Positions 33,643 through 46,139 are shown, counted from the stretch's first letter. The stretch: 64,000 nt of DNA from Aureobasidium sp. EXF-3400 (GCA_024195585.1 SWBL01000249.1:16563-80562), one strand, 5' to 3'. The notes: generated by a model from the letters alone, not told the origin. Numbers and translations are program-made.

Positions 33643-36600
33643 ATGCGTTCTCAAGGCTTGTGGTATCTCTATCTCGCAAGTCTAATCTTGGTCGAAGCAC
33701 AAAATGGCTTCTCACAAGAGAAGTCTCTGAACACCACACCACTCGATATTCTTGTGCAGAGAGACCTCCCTATCGGTACCTGCAATTCAGATACACCCTG
33801 CCCAAACGGTGCATGCTGTGGGTCAAATGGTCTTTGCGGATACAGTCCTACCGAATGTGGGTCAGGCTGTACGAGTAACTGTAATGCAAAGGCCCAGTGT
33901 GGACAATATGGAACTCCTGGACAGCAAGATTGTCCTCTAAATGTGTGCTGCTCACAGTTTGGGCGAGTTTTATCGATTCTTGTTCCAGATCTAAACGCGC
34001 AAAACAAGTCTAATTCTTCTAACAGCTTTTGCGGCGAGACCGATGACTTCTGTGGCAAGGGTTGTCAGGAAGGCTTTGGTGGATGTGGACAGGTGAACCG
34101 CCCGAGCTGTAGCGGATCAAGCGTAGGCAAACGGACCATTGGTTATTACGAGTCTTGGGCCAATACCCGCACATGTCAGAGCGTAAGTGTCTTCCAGTCT
34201 TCATTCGTGGAAGTTCAAGAAACACTAACATCGTTCAGGTCTCTCCGGAACAACTGAACCTTCAGGGGTTCACCCACGTCAACTTTGCGTTTGCGTTTTT
34301 CGACCCGAGTAGCTTCCTGATCACGCCCATGGATACCAACTCGGCATCTCTATATCGTCGATTCACCGCGCTCAAAGACAAATATAATGGTATGCAAACC
34401 TGGATATCTGTCGGTGGCTGGTCTTTCACAGATCCAGGTCCAACACGAACTGCCTTCTCTGATATGACGAGTACTGCGGACAATCGCAAGAAGTTCATTG
34501 ATGGACTGATATCTTTCATGAACACTTATGGATTCGATGGAGTTGATCTTGACTGGGAGTACCCCCAGGCCGACGACAGAGGCGGTGTTGCTAATGACAA
34601 AGAGAATTATGTCACTCTCGTCAGAGAGATGAAGGCTGCTCTTGGTCCCAAAGGGATGAGTATGACTCTGCCGACTAGTTATTGGTAAGCATTCGTCTTC
34701 AAATCGTAGATTCAAGAGTCTGATCAAAGTAGGTACCTCCAACACTTCGACGTGAAGGCAATCTCTCAATATGTCGATTGGTTCAACTTCATGGCCTACG
34801 ATCTTCATGGCACTTGGGATGCGGACTCAAAATACGTCGGACCTTATATCGCCCCTCATACCAACCTTACTGAGATAGATTTGGGCTTGGATCTTTTGTG
34901 GCGCGCGGGTGTTGATTCTTCGAAAGTAGTCCTTGGAGAGGGTTGGGTACTTCAACAGCAGTCTGACCGTCAAGAAACTCCTGAGCTGACTTATCGTTCC
35001 TAGTACGGCCGTTCTTTCACACTTACTGACCCAAATTGTAATACTCCGAACGGCATTTGCAAATTCTCTGGCGGAGCGGACCCTGGCCCGTGTTCAGGGA
35101 CGTCCGGAATTTTCACTGACCAGGAAATACAAGACATCATCAGCAAGAACAATCTTAATCCTGTTCATGATGAAAAAGCAGGCGTTAAGTGGATAACTTG
35201 GAACAACAACCAGTGGGTCTCATATGACGATGATGAGACCTTTGAGCAGAAAAAGGTAGAGCTCCCCAGACTATTTATGAATCTTGGACTGATTCAAGCA
35301 GGACTTTGCGAATTCCCGCTGCCTAGGTGGCACTATGGTCTGGGCGATAGATCAGAAAGACCAGACTGCGGACAACGGACTGGGTAAGGCTGCAGGCGTG
35401 ACCGCAGACCAGCAGGCGGATGCACAACAGATGTCCACTGACCAAGCCGCCAAACTCACTTGTTACACCACTGATTGCAACGCGAAGTGTAAAAAGGGAA
35501 CCAACAAGGTCACGGAAATGAATGGTCAACCAGGACAGTTATCAACAAGCGGCCGCTGTCCTAAAAACCAATATCGATCACTCTGTTGCAACGATGGAAC
35601 TACCTTGGGCAAATGTCAATGGCGCGGCTATCGTGGAGCTGGTCTCTCGTGCATCCAAGGCTGCGCAGAAAGTGAAACAGAACTGGTCACTGACACTAAC
35701 AATCACGGCAAGAAAGACCAGACCTGCAACGGAGGCTTACAATCTTACTGCTGCTCTGGGTTTAAGGCTCCACCAACCAAAGGTCAGGTCGAAAAGGCTG
35801 CTGCAGATGCTGCCAAAGACGCTGCAGAAGCAGCAGCCGAGCAGCTGGCCCCCGATGTGGCGGCCAAGGCCTTCTGCCGTCTGGCTGTGCCGGCTTTACT
35901 CGCACCTCTCGAGCTTGCAGAGGATTTGATTCCAATCATCGGTAAGGACATGTTGATACTTATTTGCAACTGTCCAGACTAATGACTTTCAGGCGAGGTT
36001 CTGGACATTGCAGAGATAGCTGCAACTCCAGCTTTGATTCAAGCTTGCGTCAAAGGAATTGAAAAGGAGGGCAAAGCCGAGTTTAAAGTGTTCGGAAAGA
36101 AGCACACATTGTCATTCGGTGAGTCTCATTGCTCAGAAGCGTGCTACCTGTTGCACCATACCTTCTAACAGTTGAGCTCCGCTCGTAGACGAGCCAGAGA
36201 AACCTCCAGAGACGAGACCTCCCAAATCAAGTCACAGCCCTGCGAGCACTTGCCAACCAGGCAAGCATGCAAAGAGAGCCGGGGCACAGAAATCATGTTC
36301 GAAATCGACCACAACCGTGTACAGTGTCATCAATCCAATGGTCACTGAGCATCCCGAATACACAAGAGAATGTGATGGTAACCGATGGCCACAAGCCTGT
36401 CTCCATTACAGTTCTGTAATTCGAGTGAACGGCCCTGCCAGTTACAACCCACTGACATGCCCATCGAGTTCGCGCGGAGACAAAAAAGCCCGACAAGGCG
36501 GTAAGAAGTGGCAAGTCACTTCCCAGTGGAACGGAGAGCATAATGGTGAATGGAGCAGTGTCAAGGGTGATCTAGGCTGGATGCAAGACTCAGACTTGGC

Positions 36601-37393
36601 TTGCCAGCGAGACGAATATCCTCCCATCGGTTTCTGGCAAGGCAACACCCCTGACAAGGCCTTTGTACGTTTGCTGAAAGGCAGTGACAATGGGGGTGCT
36701 GGCAATGCACTCTTTGGCCTCAACATCTGCTCCCATGATGCTCAAGGCAAACTTCCAACCAATCAACACGACACATTCTCAACACTGGTTCATGGTCCCG
36801 TACAAGACACTGAGATATGGGAACGTCGTACCACGGTCACTATCGCTCATATGAGCATAAGTTTCATCAACATGCCCGGACTCCTTGACGATGGCATCAC
36901 CGCCAACCAATGTTTCCCGTCTGTACTCCGCAACGATCCAGGGTTTGCTCTGATGCTGAGAGACCCCTGGTACAACGCTCATGCCGTCGACAGGGCTTTC
37001 GGTCGCGCCAGCTACAGCAAGGCGCCCAGTGCCAACGTGATCGGCAACAACGTTGCACAGCCCAATCACTTCAAGCGCAACAACTATTTCGATCCGGACG
37101 ACATCATACTCGACGATGGAAACAGCACGAGAAAAGCCACTGATGAAGAACTCGCAGAAGATTTTGGCTTTTACAGATGCGACTCATCTGATTGCAGGAA
37201 GGAGCTTGATGCATTGGGTGTTGAATCGCCTGTGGTGGTCTCTCCTCCTCGAACTGTAGCTGTTGATACGCCTGCGGCTACTACTTCGGTCTTGTCTGAG
37301 ACTACGTCGATTTCGACGCCAGCTGCAAGTGCTGGAAGCGGTGTGCAGGATAGATGGATGAGGATGATGGCCCGGCCCACCGGACGTAACTAG
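33643..37393 (+). CDS. GH18 chitinase, subgroup C (killer-toxin-like) with two ChtBD1
   Basis: Secreted endo- or processive chitinase with similarity in layout to yeast killer toxin alpha/beta subunits. Exons 33643-33962, 34026-34182, 34239-34684, 34733-34946, 35004-35255, 35302-35941, 35993-36118 and 36189-37393, 3360 nt, 1119 aa. Signal peptide at 1-19. Two hevein-type chitin-binding domains are present (CPNGACCGSNGLCG and CPLNVCCSQFG-FCGETDDFC). The GH18 domain starts near KRTIGYYESWANT with the catalytic FDGVDLDWEYP; E266 is the proton donor, with D259, D262 and D264. YGRSF and MVWAIDQ mark the barrel end. A Cys-rich middle, an Ala-rich amphipathic stretch (about 690-720) and a long C-terminal domain with a Ser/Thr-rich tail follow. 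Intron 1 has a GC donor. No killer-type function is shown. Confidence 0.92.
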
Positions 37394-37531
37394 CTGGCAT
37401 GTCTTCGTATTCGTGGTGTTTTGTTGTTCTTCAAATCGTCTTCTATGTCATGATTCATAACTCTCATTAGTTCGAACAGCCCCATCTCGATGATCAAGTT
37501 CACTCGAGAAACCATCTCCGATACCTCAAAA

Positions 37532-38384
37532 TCAATAGTCGACTTCTTCCAAGTACTCCTCGAGCTGACTCTTACAAGTCTCCCTGTTGAATGAGCTTCC
37601 TGGCCACCCGTTGCGCTTGTATATCTCGTACACCTCCTGTCAACCACATTAGTAAATTGAGAAAGCTTAAGCCTGGAACCATAACAGCGTGAGAATGTAC
37701 CTTTGTGAACTCGTCTTCAATCTCAACATCATCGTCATCATCAGCTTCCAACAATTCATTCTCCTCCACAGCGTTGTCAGCCCTTGTGAAATAGATTCCT
37801 CCATCTCCGTGAGAATCATCTACGGGCGGTGCGACCATCCAGACAAGCTTCTCATACAGCTTTCTCCACCTTCCGAAGAACTGCCCTACAGGCGCCGTAG
37901 GAAAAGCTCTCCATTTATCATTATCGTCCAGGCGTTCATATTCATCCCAGTTGCCCTCGATATTGTTGGCCATAATATTGTACCTAGTGATCTTGCCCGA
38001 CTGCGTATCAAGCAACAGGTAACATCCATCTCGATCAGTCGGATCCGCAATCGGAATCACATGACCAGGCAAAGACTTGATTAAATCAGGGTTGTTGTTG
38101 TAGCAAGCGCCTTTGTGGTATTGGATGCAATCGCTGCCCGAGTCGATAGTCCAGCCGCCGCGAAAGCTGGGGTGCTCAACATAGGGCAAGTGGCGGAGGA
38201 GCTCAATAACTTCGTCGCTCTTGCCGCAATTTCTCAGCTCGGTCGCATCGATCTTGGGCCAGCCACCGTCTTCGGGCGCCAGAACTAGGGCGTTGGAATC
38301 TAGGTATGGCAGCCTGATGTAGAATTTGTAGAAGTCCGTTATGGCGGCAACAGTCTCATCGCGAGAATACGTTGTTGAAGTCAT
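37532..38384 (-). CDS. Conserved fungal protein of unknown function, 262 aa
   Basis: Not recognised with confidence. Exon 1 is 38384-37701 and exon 2 is 37636-37532; the intron starts GTACAT and ends GACAG. The spliced end reads EVYEIYKRNGWPGSSFNRET then LEEYLEEVDY, a regular helix that the unspliced frame lacks. The start MTSTTYSRDETVAAI precedes a compact alpha/beta region: LVLAPEDGGWPKI, KSDEVIELLRHLPYV, HVIPIADPTDRDGCYLLLDT, YNIMANNIEGNW. An acidic run (ADDDDDVEIEDE) precedes the junction. The LRHLPYV/GWP layout resembles fungal proteins sometimes grouped near SUKH/SMI1-like folds, but I could not confirm that. It is cytosolic by lack of signal or membrane segments. Confidence 0.7.
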
Positions 38385-39437
38385 GGTGAGATGGCAGTGA
38401 TTGTTTACTCCAGGTCTGGATGTGAAATTGTGTTGAAAGAATGTGGGAAGGTGCTGCCAATGGAGGGGGAATTTATCCTCATGCATGCTCGGCTTGAGGA
38501 CAGTCGCGCAAACATGGCTTCCGGCCAAATCAATGAGTAACCCTGAACCATAACGATCTTGCCTTTTTTCTGCGCTAATAATTGCTGCATTGATTACAAT
38601 GTCTGATCTGATGGTCCCACAACATAACAAATTGATGGTGGTCGATTCAAAGAATACCAGTCGTGTTTAAATGGCCTTGTTCAAGCACAAGCGTTATATG
38701 GTAAAATCAATTTAACCAAATCCTTGGACTGCTGGTCAATGAACTTTGGATTTGCCAGTCTTGGTTAGATTAACTCTAGGTCTACGTTAAAGAATCCCAT
38801 ATCTTCGTACTACTTCTCCGTGTGCTGAAGACTGCCACAATACCGCAAAGCCCGAAGTCCAAGCACAAGATTAAGCTGATGAAATGCACAGTTGTGTTCT
38901 GGATCCCAGCCTGTTTGATGCGTTGTCTCGATGGGAACCATCTTGTTTACAAGAAATATTACATTTCCTCAGCTCCGTTGTGACAGTCCAAAACACAGGG
39001 AGATGATGAATCCTGACCCCTGATCACCACAATTCTGTTTGCGATGACCTCTCCATGTTGCTTGAAGTCATCCCCTACGGGACCGCCGACTTCCACCTGC
39101 CTTTTCGAACCTCACAAGGGTATCTCGAGCTTTCCTTCTCGAGTTCTGATACACGAGCAGCTTCAGGCCCTTCGATTCAATGATCTGGCAAATGCATGCC
39201 ATTCAACATCAAAGGCAGGCCCGAAGCTTTGAAATCCCTAACCTCTGGCGAAGCGGTTTCGCCTCAAACCTAGGTTCGAACCTCAGGCGAGGCACAATAG
39301 CACTCTTTCGCCACAATCATATGAGTCTTTCCCTCCAAGCAGTGGTTGAGAGTCCCAGTTGCTGCTTGAAAAGACAACCCTTCCGAAGCACTTTGTAAAC
39401 TCTCTCCCCCTAGTGCGGGTTTCTCTGGTCTACGGAC
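38385..39437. other. Intergenic with palindrome cluster
   Basis: About 1 kb between the unknown gene start and the calpain 3' end, both minus strand. No gene seen. At 39247-39293 there are overlapping palindromes (listed separately). The rest shows no structure. Confidence 0.45.
39247..39293. repeat. Cluster of perfect palindromes
   Basis: Overlapping inverted repeats: GGCGAA-GCGGT-TTCGCC (39247-39263), AACCTAGGTT (39267-39276), the 12-bp palindrome AGGTTCGAACCT (39272-39283) and the flanking GCCTC/GAGGC pair (39261-39265 with 39289-39293). The loop TTCGAAC resembles a tRNA T loop, but no acceptor or D arm was found, so a tRNA is not called. Confidence 0.55.
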
Positions 39438-42261
39438 TCAGTTCTTTTGCTCGGGTTTTATGGTAGTTGTGCCGCTAGTGTTTGGAAGTGTTGGGTCGCT
39501 ACTGGGAGGGCATGTCGACACGTCTGCAGTGTTACTTAGGCTTTCATCTTCTTCGCCGCGTGTGAGTGTTGCTTCATTCGAGGCTAAGTCCTGCTTTGCA
39601 ACGTCCTCGCTTGTAGTCGTCTTCGAGTCACTCGAATGGACTTGACCATGCGCATCCTCAAGCTTTTGCTCTGATTCACCTGCCTTGGATCTCGACAGGC
39701 CATCGGTCTCTGCTGCGTTCGCAGATGGCGTGACTTCTTCGTCATCTGTTCCAGTACCATCTCTGATCTTGATCGTAACACCACTTGCTTGCGAATAGAC
39801 CCTTAACCCAAGCACGAGAAGCGCATTCCACGGGTCCTCGGCATACCAGTCCCTCTCGTCCTCGCTGGATGATGGATAGACGTCTCCATCCATTTCGCTG
39901 TTCCATTCAAAGTCGTCGTCGTCCAGCTCAGCATTGGGGTCGTCATCAAAGACGTCGATGCATCCAGTAATTTTGCTGGTGTGAGGTATGCTCACAATAG
40001 GTGGGTCGAGATTGTTAGGTTGAGGAGGAGGCACAGGAACATAACCAGCTCGTCTCAGAAGGTAGCCTGTTTCTCTGACTTTCTTCTCCTGCGCGATTCT
40101 ATCTTTGCGCTTCTTGTCTCGAGCCTTTGTTTCGTGCCTTCGCCTCCTCATCTTTGCTTGTTGTTCACGGGTTTTCTCTCTTGCTTGTTCTTTTTTCTGT
40201 TTCCGTACCTCTACCTCCTTCTCGCGAAGTTTGCCTTTTGCGTGTGCAAGTTCGAAGTTACGACCGATTTGTAGCAGTTTTTGTTTCCGGTAGGGTGCCT
40301 CGGATTCAATAACAGATTCTGCAGTACGGTAGGGCGTTCGTGTTGGCTCGATCTTGATGAGAATGTTGTAGGTCCCGGCTTCTAGATCAAGATCCACACT
40401 GACTGAGCGGGTGTTGGTGTAGTTCCCACTAGACACGTGCATGCTGCGTGCCAGAAACTTGGTCTCATCGTTGGTGTTGTATACACGGAAATGCAAACAG
40501 TACGTGTATCGACCCTGCAGTCCTTGGAAATAACTAACATCTGGTTGAGCGAGAATGACAACGACGGGTCCTGATTGAGACAGAGTGATCTCGAAGCTTG
40601 TTTCCAGATAGGTAGCCGCTCCTGCAGGCACTTCAACAGAAGTCCATTGTTGAGTCAACGTCCATGTCTCGTCGAAGAGACGAGTGCGTTGAATAGAGTC
40701 AAAGTATCGGAGAAAGTTGTCGAAGGTGACCCAGAAGACCTGGATGTATATCAGCAGATGTGTCAGATTGTGTTGCGTACAGCCAACCTACACCAGGATC
40801 TTTGAAGTCGAATTCGAGCTGCTCGACAAGCTCAGCGTTCCACTCCTCGAACTTGTGGTTGAATGGCCCGTCGATTTGATCTGGGTTCTTGTTGTTACCC
40901 CAAGGATTTCTGAAGCACGTCAACAATGTTTTGGTTGGGGTGCTTGAGAAGAGGAAGGAGCACACCTAATTTTGAGCAGTCGCAGTTCCTTGTGTTCCAC
41001 AGCTTGCAGTACTGCATACGCATGTTTGCCGAAGCCGCCAGCCTCCCTATAATGAAAGGCACCCCCTGCAAAAAGGTAAGTGTCATTGACCTGCATCAAT
41101 TGCTTCCACAGCAGTGATTTTTCCAAGATGTCCGATGGTACAAGGCTTGTTGATACACCGCCAGTCAAATCCTCCGTGCCCTCGCCAACCCAGCCACCAT
41201 GTAACGAACCATAGTCGCCATGAGCTTTCGCATACGCCTTCTCTATCAAAGGTAACCAAGTATCCTGGCTGTCACGACATCGCGCAAAATATAGGGCCTC
41301 GCCGCCTTTCTGCAAAGTCTCTCTCAGCTTAGTGATGTCGTTGCTGTTGTTGAAGGTACTCCTTGTCTGTCTCTCATCTACGTACTTGCCAATAAACAGA
41401 TCGTCACCATCAGAGACGTGTATGAAGAGGCGATCATCGACGATTTCTGGTATCCAAGTTCCATCGCGGAAGAAGACGAAGCCGTAAACGCCAACTGCCT
41501 CATCACGGGCTACGCAAAGTCGTTGCATAAGTCCTGGTTTCGCAGCGACAGAGACGAGAGCCGCGATGAACCAGCAGTTTCCGAGCGAGCCTTGCATAAC
41601 ATCGTCACCACAAGCTCCTTCCGCATTGAAGGTAGGCTTCTCGAATATGTCCTGTAAAGTACATGAGCACGTGCCATGTAAAAGTCGTGTGCCATGCGTA
41701 TACCTTTACTCGCTTGACACCGGATGGCTGTATTGCGGTTGAGCTAATATAGGTACCTTCTGAATCGACTAAAGGCATGATACAATCGTGCTGGGCGAGT
41801 TCGACTTCGAAATGCCTGTCACGATATTTCTGGTTCAGACGAGTGCACTCGTCGACGATGGCTTGGACCTTCTCCAGACACTCCTTCTTGGCCTGTTCGT
41901 AAGACGCAGCAGTGCTCTCTTGAGTATGCAGGCCGTTGTCCTCGTCACTGGCGTCTTTGAGTGTCTGCTCGAGACGACGACCGAGAGCAGATGTGTTCGG
42001 TGCACGATTTGAAGCTGCTGCAAGGAAACGATCCCAGAAAGGATAAAAGTCATCGTTTTGAGGTTTTGTTATGTTAGTCGAGACGGAGCGGTGTCTTCGG
42101 GAGGCCTTTTCATGTATCAAACGAATAGGAAACGGGACGATACGGTCAGGAGTGGTTGTGCCACTAGACGATGAACGACGAGCATGTTTCTCGAGAGCTC
42201 GTGCTAGGTTATGAGCATCCATGGCCGAGCGAGTTTTTCTTGTTGCGACAGCAGAGCTCAA
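39438..42261 (-). CDS. Calpain-like cysteine protease (family C2)
   Basis: Intracellular cysteine peptidase of the calpain family. Exons 42261-41704, 41651-40966, 40909-40792 and 40739-39438, 2664 nt, 887 aa. The catalytic triad is complete: C212 in LGNCWFIA, H396 in FGKHAYAVL and N416 in NPWG; the Asn block is joined by splicing (KIR then NPWG). A beta-sandwich-like calpain domain III follows (about 480-590). The C-terminal third is a long Lys/Glu/Arg coiled-coil-like stretch, then an acidic disordered tail. There are no EF-hands, so it is a non-classical calpain. It lacks the features I would need to call it Rim13/PalB (pH signalling); a general calpain-like protease is the safer name. Confidence 0.9.
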
Positions 42262-42744
42262 GAAGGCATGGAATACTTTGTCGTAGAGGGAGTGTCACTG
42301 CTATGAATGGCTACAAATCGGAGCGACACAAGAGGGCAAGAAGCGAGAAGCCGTCACGTCTGCCTTGACAGATTCCTAATCGTGTAAAGGTACATGGGTA
42401 CATGTTGAGCAGGTCGGTGAGATGGGTCAGCTGGGGTCTAAGCAAAGCAGGCCTAGTGAAGCTTGTACAGCATGATTAGCGGACAGCCACGACAGTCAAC
42501 AGCGCACTTGAGCAGTCCGGCGATGACTCTGACATGGCCGAGACGGATGTAAACCGATTGGTCTTGTGTTTGAGGCTGAGAGTTGGATGTTTGCTGGGCC
42601 TAATACTTTGTTGTTGGGAGAAGTCGAGACAGCAGGGTCCCCTCAATCGCAGTGACGATTGCTTGGCGATCTGTTGATGGTGCTGAATGTGACTGACACT
42701 TGATTGGTCAACTTCCTTCGTAGCAACCATCAAGACATTCAGAC
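42262..42744. promoter_or_regulatory. Divergent promoter calpain / MED4
   Basis: 483 bp between two start codons on opposite strands. No motif recognised. Confidence 0.45.
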
Positions 42745-43640
42745 ATGCTCAGTGTATTCCAGACACGCTTCCAGCGCCTAGAGACAGCACTGAATTCGCT
42801 GGTCGAATCAGTCGCAGCTTACAACCCTTCCATCTTGGCAGCAGACGCACTGGTCGCGGCAGACGAAGACCTGGACGAGAGCTTGGAACAGCGTACGCAA
42901 ACAAGACTCTATTACCTTGAATCGAAGCTCACTCTGTGTCGACAGTCGCTGTGCATCATGCCAACTACTCGCGCATCCTCGAGCTGCGCGCTACCGCCGA
43001 CGCCCTAGATGAGAAGATCAAATCCACCCTACGCACGCTGGCCGACACACGCAAAGAACTCCTCGACATACCCTCTTCACAACCAGCTCCGAATACTCGT
43101 CAAGTCGGTGTTGAGGAATTGCTCTCATACGCAAAGTTCATCTCAAAAACCACTGTACCGCCTACCTTCCGCGGACACATCTCAACTGAACTACTGTCAC
43201 AACCACAACCCGTCATCACCAATGCACCCACTACCCAAATCACGAACGGCATGGCCACACCAGCCCAGAACGGCGACAACACAAACACAAGCGATCAATC
43301 CGCTCAACCAGAAAACAGAGCCGTAGCTACCTTGAGCGCAGAAACAAAAGCCATGCTGGACCCACTCTCACAACTCCCCTTCGTCCCTTGGCCGTCTCAA
43401 GAAGTCATTCGTATGGGTGCTCTGGCTGCTATCCAAGGAATGCTGGAAGATGGCACTGATCCTACTACTGTGCTTAGTGCTGAAGAGCAAGATGCAGCAG
43501 ACAAGAGACGAGCAGAAGAAGAAGAGAGACTACAAGCTGAGCAGGAAGAAAGAGAGCGCAGGCGCAGAGAAGATTGGGCTGCTAGAGGTGGCAACAGAGC
43601 TGCCATGACAGAAGATGTCTTTGACCCTGATGAGCTTTAG
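42745..43640 (+). CDS. MED4: Mediator complex subunit 4
   Basis: Middle-module subunit of Mediator, linking regulators to RNA polymerase II. Exons 42745-42892 and 42946-43640, 280 aa. The intron starts GTACGC and ends GACAG, and it joins DESLEQ to LAVHHANYSRILEL. Helical N-terminal half with the MED4 pattern: FQRLETALNSLVESV, YSRILELRATADALDEKI, then VEELLSYAKFISKTTVPP, which is the family hallmark. The C-terminal half is Pro/Thr/Gln-rich with FVPWPSQEVIRMGAL, as in filamentous-fungal MED4, and ends in a charged Glu/Arg coil and an acidic tail. Length fits fungal orthologues. Confidence 0.92.
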
Positions 43641-43881
43641 AGAATGCACAAGAACAGCACCACATCAATCGCAGATTCATTTGCAGACACTGATTCAGCT
43701 ACGATTATAACGAAGATATCCTAGGATGATTTTTTCAGTTTTGAACTAATGGAGAAACAATCACTCACGAACATCATCAACAATAATTGCATCTGTGGTC
43801 ACAAAGTTCACAAATCTATAATCTATGATCTATCTTATCAATCTATTCCCTCATCCTGTAGCAAGTAGAACTGAATGTTGC

Positions 43882-45000
43882 TCAAACAGCAGTAGTGGGC
43901 CAAGTAGGGTACTCCCACTCGACAGCCTTCTTCCTCAACTCCACATCCAATCCCTCGCTCCCAGCACAAACATACAAGAACTTTGTAAATGCCACCTCAG
44001 ACCAATAGCTAAAAGTAGTGTTGCCAGGAACGAACACAACATCACCTTGCAAGAGCTGTACCTCCTCTCCTTGCATCTGAACCTTCAACGCACCTTCCAA
44101 AACCTCAAAAGCCATATGATCAACAAAATAGCGAGAAGGGATTGTAGTGTTGGATAGCTTTCTGGACATGGTAACTGTGCCTTCGGAGAACTTTCCAGCA
44201 CCTTGTGCAGAGGAAGAGATGAAGGGGGCAATGATTTGGTAGCCGTGTTGGCTGTTGAGGTACATGGGTCCTTGGTTCTTGGCGACGTAGAAGGGAGTTA
44301 CCGAGTTCGAAGGTACGGTGTTTCTGCCAGTGTGCCATGTTGCGTTTGCGGGTGCGCTGCCGTTGATCAGGTCGCGGCGGGGGTTGAAGTCCAGTTGGGC
44401 ATATACGTCAAAAGACTCGAGGGCTGAGATCATGGAAGCGGAGGACCCGGCTCCTGCATCGGTGGATCCAGAACTTGAGCTAGGGACATAGGGTGATGAG
44501 GTTGAGGAAGTGTAGTTGCTGTCTGCGATGGCGAAAAACAGGGCTTCAAAGCCACCGGGTTGGATCACACCAAGCATCTCGGTATCAGGATCAAGGACCT
44601 GGAAGGTATGTGTAGTGTTTCTAGGCACAGCGCCGTAATCACCAGGCAACATGACTCTAGCCTCCTCATCACCAAACTTGTCAGTCCAGAGCTGGAACGA
44701 CCCTTTGCTGCAAAAGAAGTTTTCGTAGTGGGTTTGATGGATATGGGGGAGGACACCAAGGGCATCTGATGCAGGAGAGTTGGTCATGAGGATGGAAAAG
44801 GCACCGCCGGAAGATGCACCCGTGACAGGGAATCTGTAGATCTGCTGCCCGACAGCAACAGCTTGGGCATTGGCGTATCTCTCAATGACATAGGGGCGGA
44901 CATGGTCAGGAGCGTTCTCGACATAGAGGGAGCTGCGTGCTGTAGCGCCAATCGAAAGAGCAGCAGAGGCAGAGACCAACGAAGGGATATGCATCCTCAA
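43882..45000 (-). CDS. Secreted quercetin 2,3-dioxygenase (bicupin)
   Basis: Metal-dependent dioxygenase that opens the flavonol C ring with release of CO. 372 aa, one exon. N-terminal signal peptide (cleavage near ATA/RSS, residue about 22). The first cupin has the metal-ligand set: H86, H88 and E93 in HIHQTHYENFF and H131 in NTTHTF. The second cupin lies at about 260-345 and looks non-catalytic. A Ser/Gly-rich linker (SSSSGSTDAGAGSS) joins the two. Several N-glycosylation sequons agree with secretion. It suggests plant-phenolic metabolism. Substrate is inferred from family; closely related cupins may use other phenolics. Confidence 0.9.
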   Translation of the reverse strand: MRMHIPSLVSASAALSIGATARSSLYVENAPDHVRPYVIERYANAQAVAVGQQIYRFPVTGASSGGAFSILMTNSPASDALGVLPHIHQTHYENFFCSKGSFQLWTDKFGDEEARVMLPGDYGAVPRNTTHTFQVLDPDTEMLGVIQPGGFEALFFAIADSNYTSSTSSPYVPSSSSGSTDAGAGSSASMISALESFDVYAQLDFNPRRDLINGSAPANATWHTGRNTVPSNSVTPFYVAKNQGPMYLNSQHGYQIIAPFISSSAQGAGKFSEGTVTMSRKLSNTTIPSRYFVDHMAFEVLEGALKVQMQGEEVQLLQGDVVFVPGNTTFSYWSEVAFTKFLYVCAGSEGLDVELRKKAVEWEYPTWPTTAV

Positions 45001-46139
45001 GAAGAAAACAGAGATACAGACTTGGAAAGGAAAGTGATATCTGGTGATCCGGGATGAGACGCCGAGGGCTACTGCAATACTTATACCTATTCATATCACA
45101 CAAAGACCTACCTGTAGATCATCAAGCCCTACTTGCTTGACCGTGTAGAGGTATGTTATATCAATACTCCGTGGGCTCCTCCGCACTCGTCCGCCAACAA
45201 ATCTCACAATTTATCATTGCTGGGGTGTTGAGATCGACGGCGTAGGCCCCACGAGGAAACACCCATGGTGATCATACAGGGCGAGCACTTTGACCTCTAC
45301 TGCTAGTATTGATTTGGCCAGGCGCGGTGCGATTAAAGGACCAAGCTGATGCTCCGTGCAGGTTCATGAACCTGTCTAGCCGCACTCTTCAGGCAATAAC
45401 GAGTCAATTGTTGCTAGGGCTTCGGATGAATCGGTTCTGTAACCTAGGGCTTAGTATTCCCATGCTTTAATAAGGTTATCAAGGCCTGGATGTTTCGTGT
45501 GTAGAGAAAAGATTGGCGACACGCGTAGCGAAGTCTCGTTGAATGCAAAAACTTGGCGCATACGAGAGGTTTGCAGGCCGTCTTTACAAGCTCTTCGCTT
45601 CTCGAGATCGATGTGAGCGAGATACGCTGACGCACGAACAGCTTGTGACCATTGATGGCACATGTGTAGCAACACTCTGTATTGACCTCGCTGGAATAGA
45701 ATTGAAGGGGTTCAGAACAGAAAGGTACATGCAAGGTACAGTGGAAGTTAAAGGGGCGGGTGGCTGCCGTTCCGCACCACTGTTTTCTTGAGGTCAAAAT
45801 TGTTGGTTAGACTTTCTACTCTAACTTAACTGCTAAACTAACGAAGAAAGAATGCCCTATAACTCTACCGCATGTAGTAGGTAGGCGAGGGCTGCAAACT
45901 GCAACTGCACATCAAAAGAATCAAGAAAGCAAAATCACATGAACCTTGCCGTGCCCTAATGGCTGCGCATGCACACCGAATATCACTGCTCGCTCAACGA
46001 GCATGATAAAATTCCCGTGCCTCTGTGCCGATGAAGCCATGAATATCAATCACAAAACCTTGGAACGCCGTCAAACACCAAACCCTCAAACGCTTGGAAA
46101 TCACTCAAGAGACGTCACAACGTAAGATGCTAAAGGCCA
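45001..46139. other. Intergenic, no gene seen
   Basis: 1.1 kb between the quercetinase start and the RAD21 end, both minus strand. It should hold the quercetinase promoter. An ACGCGT occurs at 45521, about 520 bp upstream of that start. Small open frames at 45444-45797 have no motifs. Confidence 0.45.

Noticed and set aside
45521..45526. ACGCGT upstream of quercetinase
   Set aside because: About 520 bp from the start and no cell-cycle rationale; treated as chance background.
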